Shown here: positions 59,944 through 64,000 of the stretch, piece by piece
Layout of the letters: every line of letters starts with the position of its first letter
Position numbering within the stretch: the first letter of the stretch is position 1
Source: Mucor racemosus
Lineage: Eukaryota > Mucoromycota > Mucoromycetes > Mucorales > Mucoraceae
Direction: 5' to 3'
Assembly: GCA_027405735.1 (NCBI GenBank)
Contig: JAPEHQ010000010.1
Coordinates: forward strand, 310,001 to 374,000
Length of the DNA stretch: 64,000 nt
Notes under the pieces: model-generated
Told to the model about the DNA's origin: nothing
The model's database searches: none
Seen by the model: the letters and a program-made list of their open reading frames with translations, nothing else
Made by a program: the position numbers and the translations under genes

Positions 59944-60134
59944 ATGAATATTTCCACAAAAGATAGCATGGCCAACGATAGATTAGAAGAAATAGTAGAC
60001 AACCTCGCTAATTTGATACTAGAGAAGGAGGCGTTTCAACTGGTCCAAATAAAGTACAAAAGCGGCTCTCATGCGCAAATTGCTGGTTTTATCCACAGTT
60101 TGCAGGAAGACGGTTGCACCGTATGTTGTATTCC
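59944..60134 (+). pseudogene. Truncated ORF cut by repeat Rpt-2
   Basis: The frame from ATG 59944 encodes MNISTKDSMANDRLEEIVDN and continues with a soluble-protein-like sequence (LILEKEAFQLVQIKYKSGSH, QIAGFIHSLQEDGC). It then runs into Rpt-2 at about 60135, where frame and composition change. It looks like the first exon or N-terminal coding part of a transposon or host gene interrupted by the repeat. Family not recognised. Confidence 0.45.
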
Positions 60135-60555
60135 ACCTACTAGTATCATACATTATCACCTTCTACAGTATCAATACATCTTACAATCTATTGACTACGA
60201 CATGTATTGAAGTGCAAGTCTTGATATCGGATATAAGAAACTCCTAGCGTACCAAGTTTAATCCAGTATTTACCAAGAACGCTTGGACCTCAATTATGAC
60301 ACCACATTATTTCATCCCAGCAGTTAACCAATCAAGTAGTTATCAAATCAACATCCAAGCATACTGTATTTAGCGCAGCATTGAAACAAGTCAACTCACA
60401 AGCTCTGCAAGAACGGTTAAATTATGATTGATCCATTTCAATCCATAGATTACTATCAAACAGATCAAATGGTTCAATAGTGCCTTAAATTACATCTCAG
60501 GATCTCAATGTCAAATCAATATAAAAGGCCATACTTTTACATCTAAATAAAGTTG
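60135..60555 (+). repeat. Dispersed repeat Rpt-2, copy 3
   Basis: Matches 47880-48310 and the reverse of 43555-43965 up to the words catctaaataaa; the distal about 90 bp of the longer copies are missing here. Confidence 0.8.
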
Positions 60556-60574
60556 TATATTGACAAATACAAAG

Positions 60575-60945
60575 AGAATAATGTCGACTATTAGAAAAAC
60601 TGTGTTTTTATAGATGAGGCAGATTTTAATTTGCATTTCATACGAGACTATGCCTGGGCCCTAAAAACCAACCTGCCAAGGTTAGAGTCCGAACTCAAAA
60701 AGGATCAGTATTACTACCATGGGATGCATTAGTAGTGCTGCTGGTATTATTGACATACTGTATCCAATTACCCAACAAGAGAAATCCTGGAGTATATAAA
60801 AAAAAGGAAATTTCCTGGAACATCCAAGACTAATAAGAGCAGGAAAAGGAATTAATACAGATTATATCGTCATCTTTTTGAAAAATATGCTGAATATAAT
60901 GGATAAAGAAGGCATCATGAAAGGATATTATGTTGTAACAATATA
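60575..60945 (+). pseudogene. Decayed Tc1/mariner-type DDE transposase fragment
   Basis: Pieces in successive frames match the family in order: VFIDEADFNLHFIRDYAWAL (first catalytic Asp box, family FxDExGFNLH), RVRTQKGS, TMGCISSAAGIIDILYP, then KRKFPGTSKTNKSRKR, and IFLKNMLNIMDKEGIMKGYY. This ends just before the second catalytic Asp (MDN box). At least two frameshifts and several stops break it, and the N-terminal DNA-binding part and the C-terminus are missing. Confidence 0.8.
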
Positions 60946-61365
60946 GAATTTGTATATAAATGAGACAAATTATTGATATTAAATAAAAATTCTCTTCGGT
61001 TTTTGTGTTCGATTTCACTTAATAACAAGTTCCTTTTATTAAATTATACATTTTTTCTTGCTGCATCAAAATATTTTTTCTAAATCTTGTGCATTTCACA
61101 CTCGACGTTGATAATGCTTTTTTGATGGTGAAGCAAGTAATAGGTCTTGAACAGTTCGATTTAAAGATGAAATGTGGACGAGAATGGCTTTGGGGGAGAA
61201 TAAAGCGTAACAGGGTTTTGTCCCCTTTTGTCTATTTTTCTTCCCTACTCGAGTCGTTGAAGTATGTGTATGTTTTACCATCTCAAAGAAAGCTCCTCGA
61301 AATTTAAACAATTTAGTAACAATCGGCATTAATTTTTTGTCTTCATAAGATGAATCTAATTAAAG

Positions 61366-62473
61366 GCTACTTTACATTTTTTGTTTCGGCGAAAAATATT
61401 GATTTTTCGTCGAGATAATCAAAATAATAGTTCACATTATACCTTACACCTATGATAACTGAGTTCTAAAATCGATTTGTTGAATCGATCAGAAAATGAT
61501 CCAAAAAAACAAAATCGCTTAAAAGCTTATAAACGGCAAAATAAGTTAAATTAGCGTATTAAATAGTTTTAGTACAGTTTTCAATTCTGCATCTATCTAA
61601 ATAAAATTTAGGCAAAAGTTTCACATTAAATTTTGCGCAAAATGCAATTGAAATTTTGGAGGTTTTTTTGAAGATGTACATCATTTTTTATAAGCATATT
61701 TAAAATTTAAGTAATGTAAATAATGTACAGCAAAATTATCTATCGATTAAGCCATTGCTAAACCTTATAGCTGCATTTTTCGTAGAGAAATCAAGATTTT
61801 TGTCAATTTTTTTTCAAATTCAGAATTTGGGATAAGGGTATACAAGGGGAAAAATTGAAGCTGGAAACAAAGGTATCTCTTTATACACATTTTTGAAAAT
61901 ATCTCCACGAAAAATCAATATTTTTAAAAAAACTAAATTGGATCCGAGAGAGCTCAACAAGGTTGACGACATGAATAAAAAAAAAGTGCTGTTCAATTTA
62001 AGGAATATTTTGAAATTTGCTAGAAAAATGTCAAAAAAATGAAAAAAAAAAATAAAAGTGTTCAGAATTTTTTTATACTAATATATGTTATAGAACACTT
62101 TAAAACAAGTAAGTTTTATTATTGAAAATTATCAGTATAGCTTAATGTTTTGTAGAGATATGAATGCTCAAAGTTTTTGATTTCAGCAGTGAACTAGTGG
62201 TAAAAATTTGAAACATTAGCACTGAAAAAGTTATACCAACTGCAAAAAATAGGATATTTCCAGATACTTGTTTTTGGATTAAAGTAGACCATCTCAGGTA
62301 CATTTGAATATAATTTTTTCTTGGTGTTATTTAATGAAAAAAAAAGTAGAGCAGGGATGAAAAGTCAGACCCAGTTTTTAAGGAAAATCAGTGAATTTTC
62401 CCTGTTTTTAAGTGTCATGAAATATAAAATAAATTTAGGAACAGCTAGTACTGTATAATGCGAACAATTTTAT
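61366..62473 (-). repeat. Right arm: Rpt-1 copy F
   Basis: Reverse complement of 58253-59355 with nearly full identity, including the T11/A11 homopolymer. Confidence 0.9.
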
Positions 62474-62814
62474 ATATAGAGAGAGACTTTGATTGGGAAA
62501 TTTGAGGTTGAATGAAGGGATTTGTGTAGCATAATTTAGCTTGTATATAATGCAAATGTTTTTTTCTTGGGCTGTCAGACTAATCCAATGGATAATAATT
62601 CATGATTTAAAAATAGCTTTGTTTCTAAAAGTTTGTTGGGTTTTTAAAAAGATAAGAAACGTGTTAAAACAAGAAAGTTTTATTGATATATGCTGAAATC
62701 CCTTTTGGGAATTTGTTTTTTATTTATATTATTATATGTAAAAATTAAAATGGTGTGCAAAGAAGAAAATGGAATAAAAATGCTATACGATGATAAAAAA
62801 AATGGTTATGAAAG

Positions 62815-63479
62815 TTAGACCAAAGCAGCAGCGGCTGCACCGGCAACGGCGACAGCACCGACAACAGCCTTGTTGGAAGAAACCTTGAAACCGGCGGATT
62901 CCGCAACGACAACGTTAGCAGCAACAGGAGCAGTGGCATCAGCAACGGGAGCAGTGGCATCAGCAACGGGAGCAGTGGCATCAGCAACAGGAGCAGGTCC
63001 CATGGCAGAAGCAGCAGCATCAGAAGCAGCAGGAATGGCAGTGTTGGCAGCAGCGGAACCGTCATTCTTGATAGTGAAGTGACCACTGTAAGAAACGTTG
63101 GGAGAGTTTCCTAATGTCAAGGCATAATCCTCGCCAGAAGCAATATCAACAGGAACATTCCAAGTGTAAGAGCCAGTATTGGCATCAACATCTTGAGCAA
63201 TGATGGAGACAGGTTGAAGAGCAGTAGGTATACCCTTGGCCAAGACAATCTTGGGGATAACAGGAACTTGTTGATTAATCCTGTATTTGGGTAAATTATG
63301 AATAATCATTTACAAACCAAACACGCACACAAAAAAAAAATTACTTACCAAGTGATGATAGCAGGTTGACCAGCGGTATAAACAGTACCTATAAGGGGAG
63401 AAGTGATGCTGACAATATTGGATTGAGCAGAGACGACAGTAGCAGCAAGTACAGCAATGGCGGCGAAAATGGACTTCAT
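62815..63479 (-). CDS. Kre9/Knh1-like secreted, probably GPI-anchored cell-surface protein
   Basis: Two exons joined TG|G at the intron near 63349-63282. The signal peptide is MKSIFAAIAVLAATVVSAQS. The domain that follows is typical of the Kre9/Knh1 N-terminal family: IVSITSPLIGTVYTAGQPAI, ITW, IVLAKGIPTALQPVSIIAQD, GSYTWNVPVDIASGEDYALT and VSYSGHFTIKND. The tail is Ala/Thr/Pro-rich with three tandem VADATAP units (21-nt DNA repeat). It ends in a hydrophobic segment (AVVGAVAVAGAAAAALV) preceded by a Ser/Asn region, the layout of a GPI signal. Such proteins act in cell-wall glucan assembly or are wall-bound. A TATA box lies upstream. Confidence 0.85.
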
Positions 63480-63545
63480 AATGGAGATGTTTTATGTATA
63501 ATATTTTGTAAGGAACAAGAAGAAAAAACTGGAATTGTGTCCATG

Positions 63546-63553
63546 TATTTATA
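63546..63553 (-). promoter_or_regulatory. TATA box of the Knh1-like gene
   Basis: TATAAATA on the minus strand, 67 bases before the start codon at 63479. Confidence 0.5.
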
Positions 63554-63559
63554 TTATTT

Positions 63560-64000
63560 CGGATAAGGGCGATATGGTCGGGAAATGATAGTATAATGAT
63601 GCTTGATGTTGTGCATTGACCCTCAAAACTGTTTAGACCTCCGGCGTCAAAAGCATTATATTAACAAAACAAGGGTCAAGAGTAAATACAATTTTTGAGC
63701 GTATGCCAAATGACATGAAAAATATAATAATAGAACACTTGGATTGGCTCCGTTTCAATTATGCTTTCCATTTTTTCTATTGAAATTGCTGTTTAAGAAA
63801 GAAAGGGGGAGAATAGGCACTGATGTACATCCTATTTGAATTGTAATCGTATCCCAATATTTGATGCTTTTGTTGATGAAGTTGCTTTTTAATAACCTTT
63901 GTTGAGTGTTTACTAATCGTTCTTTTTTCCTGGTTGATAATGGCCAAAACCTAGTATCTGAAACCTTTACTTTCTTGTGTTATGATTACAATGGTTTGGT
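63560..64000. other. Upstream region of the Knh1-like gene to window end
   Basis: No gene seen; presumed promoter and further intergenic DNA. Confidence 0.4.

Larger units (their letters stand above)
58253..62473. mobile_element. 4.2-kb element with about 1.1-kb terminal inverted repeats
   Basis: Arms 58253-59355 and 61366-62473 are near-perfect reverse complements; the only difference noticed is a 5-bp CAGTA present in the right arm near 62449-62453. The arms are full Rpt-1 units plus about 120 bp of outer sequence (attgttcgcattata, agctgttcctaaattt). The spacer holds a truncated ORF, an Rpt-2 copy and a Tc1/mariner transposase relic. The arms themselves do not code. Outer target duplication is not clear (atatac / tatatag). 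Confidence 0.75.

Noticed and set aside
1..64000. CRISPR arrays, operons, bacterial-type genes
   Set aside because: No regularly spaced direct repeats and no intronless polycistronic layout; the window is eukaryotic.

Overview
The window looks like nuclear DNA of a filamentous fungus of the Mucoromycota, most likely Mucorales. The evidence is strong A+T richness, compact genes with many short (about 45-90 nt) GT-AG introns, and a gene set typical of that group: an endopolyphosphatase, a VTC-like SPX protein, an RTA1 protein, a Knh1/Kre9-like cell-surface protein, a GH47 mannosidase and a kelch-ectodomain membrane protein. I cannot name a genus from sequence alone. All gene models below were spliced by eye from frame, splice sites and family conservation.

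Layout: gene islands alternate with repeat deserts. Island 1 (3.1-11.9 kb) holds a kelch membrane protein, a 7-knuckle CCHC protein (Gis2/Byr3/CNBP type), SEN54, ALY/Yra1, a newly spotted 55-residue secreted peptide and a secreted GH47 mannosidase. A desert follows at 12-16.6 kb with a TA-flanked inverted-repeat element and decayed repeats. Island 2 (16.6-35.5 kb) holds a tRNA-Lys(CTT), a 4-TM protein, a PHD-finger protein, a WDR89-like protein, a repeat-bearing small protein, RPL22, endopolyphosphatase PPN1, RanGAP, a Ser-rich protein, the ESCRT-III protein CHMP1/Did2, a degenerate SPX-VTC protein, a ChaC gamma-glutamylcyclotransferase and a ZIP zinc transporter. The desert at 36-53 kb contains solo LTRs of two families (one nested in the other), a tRNA-derived SINE-like unit, a MITE and a 7.2-kb near-perfect palindrome whose arms each carry a dead piece of a dynein intermediate chain gene. 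Island 3 (53.5-57.4 kb) holds an RTA1 gene with an in-frame stop, a 2-oxoglutarate oxygenase and a divergent poly(A) polymerase. At 58.25-62.47 kb lies a second long-inverted-repeat element with a Tc1/mariner-type transposase relic at its centre, followed by a Knh1-like cell-surface protein.

Functional themes: RNA biology (SEN54, ALY, Gis2-like, poly(A) polymerase, RanGAP, RPL22) and polyphosphate/membrane transport (PPN1 and the VTC-like protein about 4.3 kb apart, ZIP). The most unusual material is the two giant inverted repeats, the VTC-like gene with a GC-AG intron and apparently degenerate SPX and tunnel sites, and the unannotated small secreted peptide.
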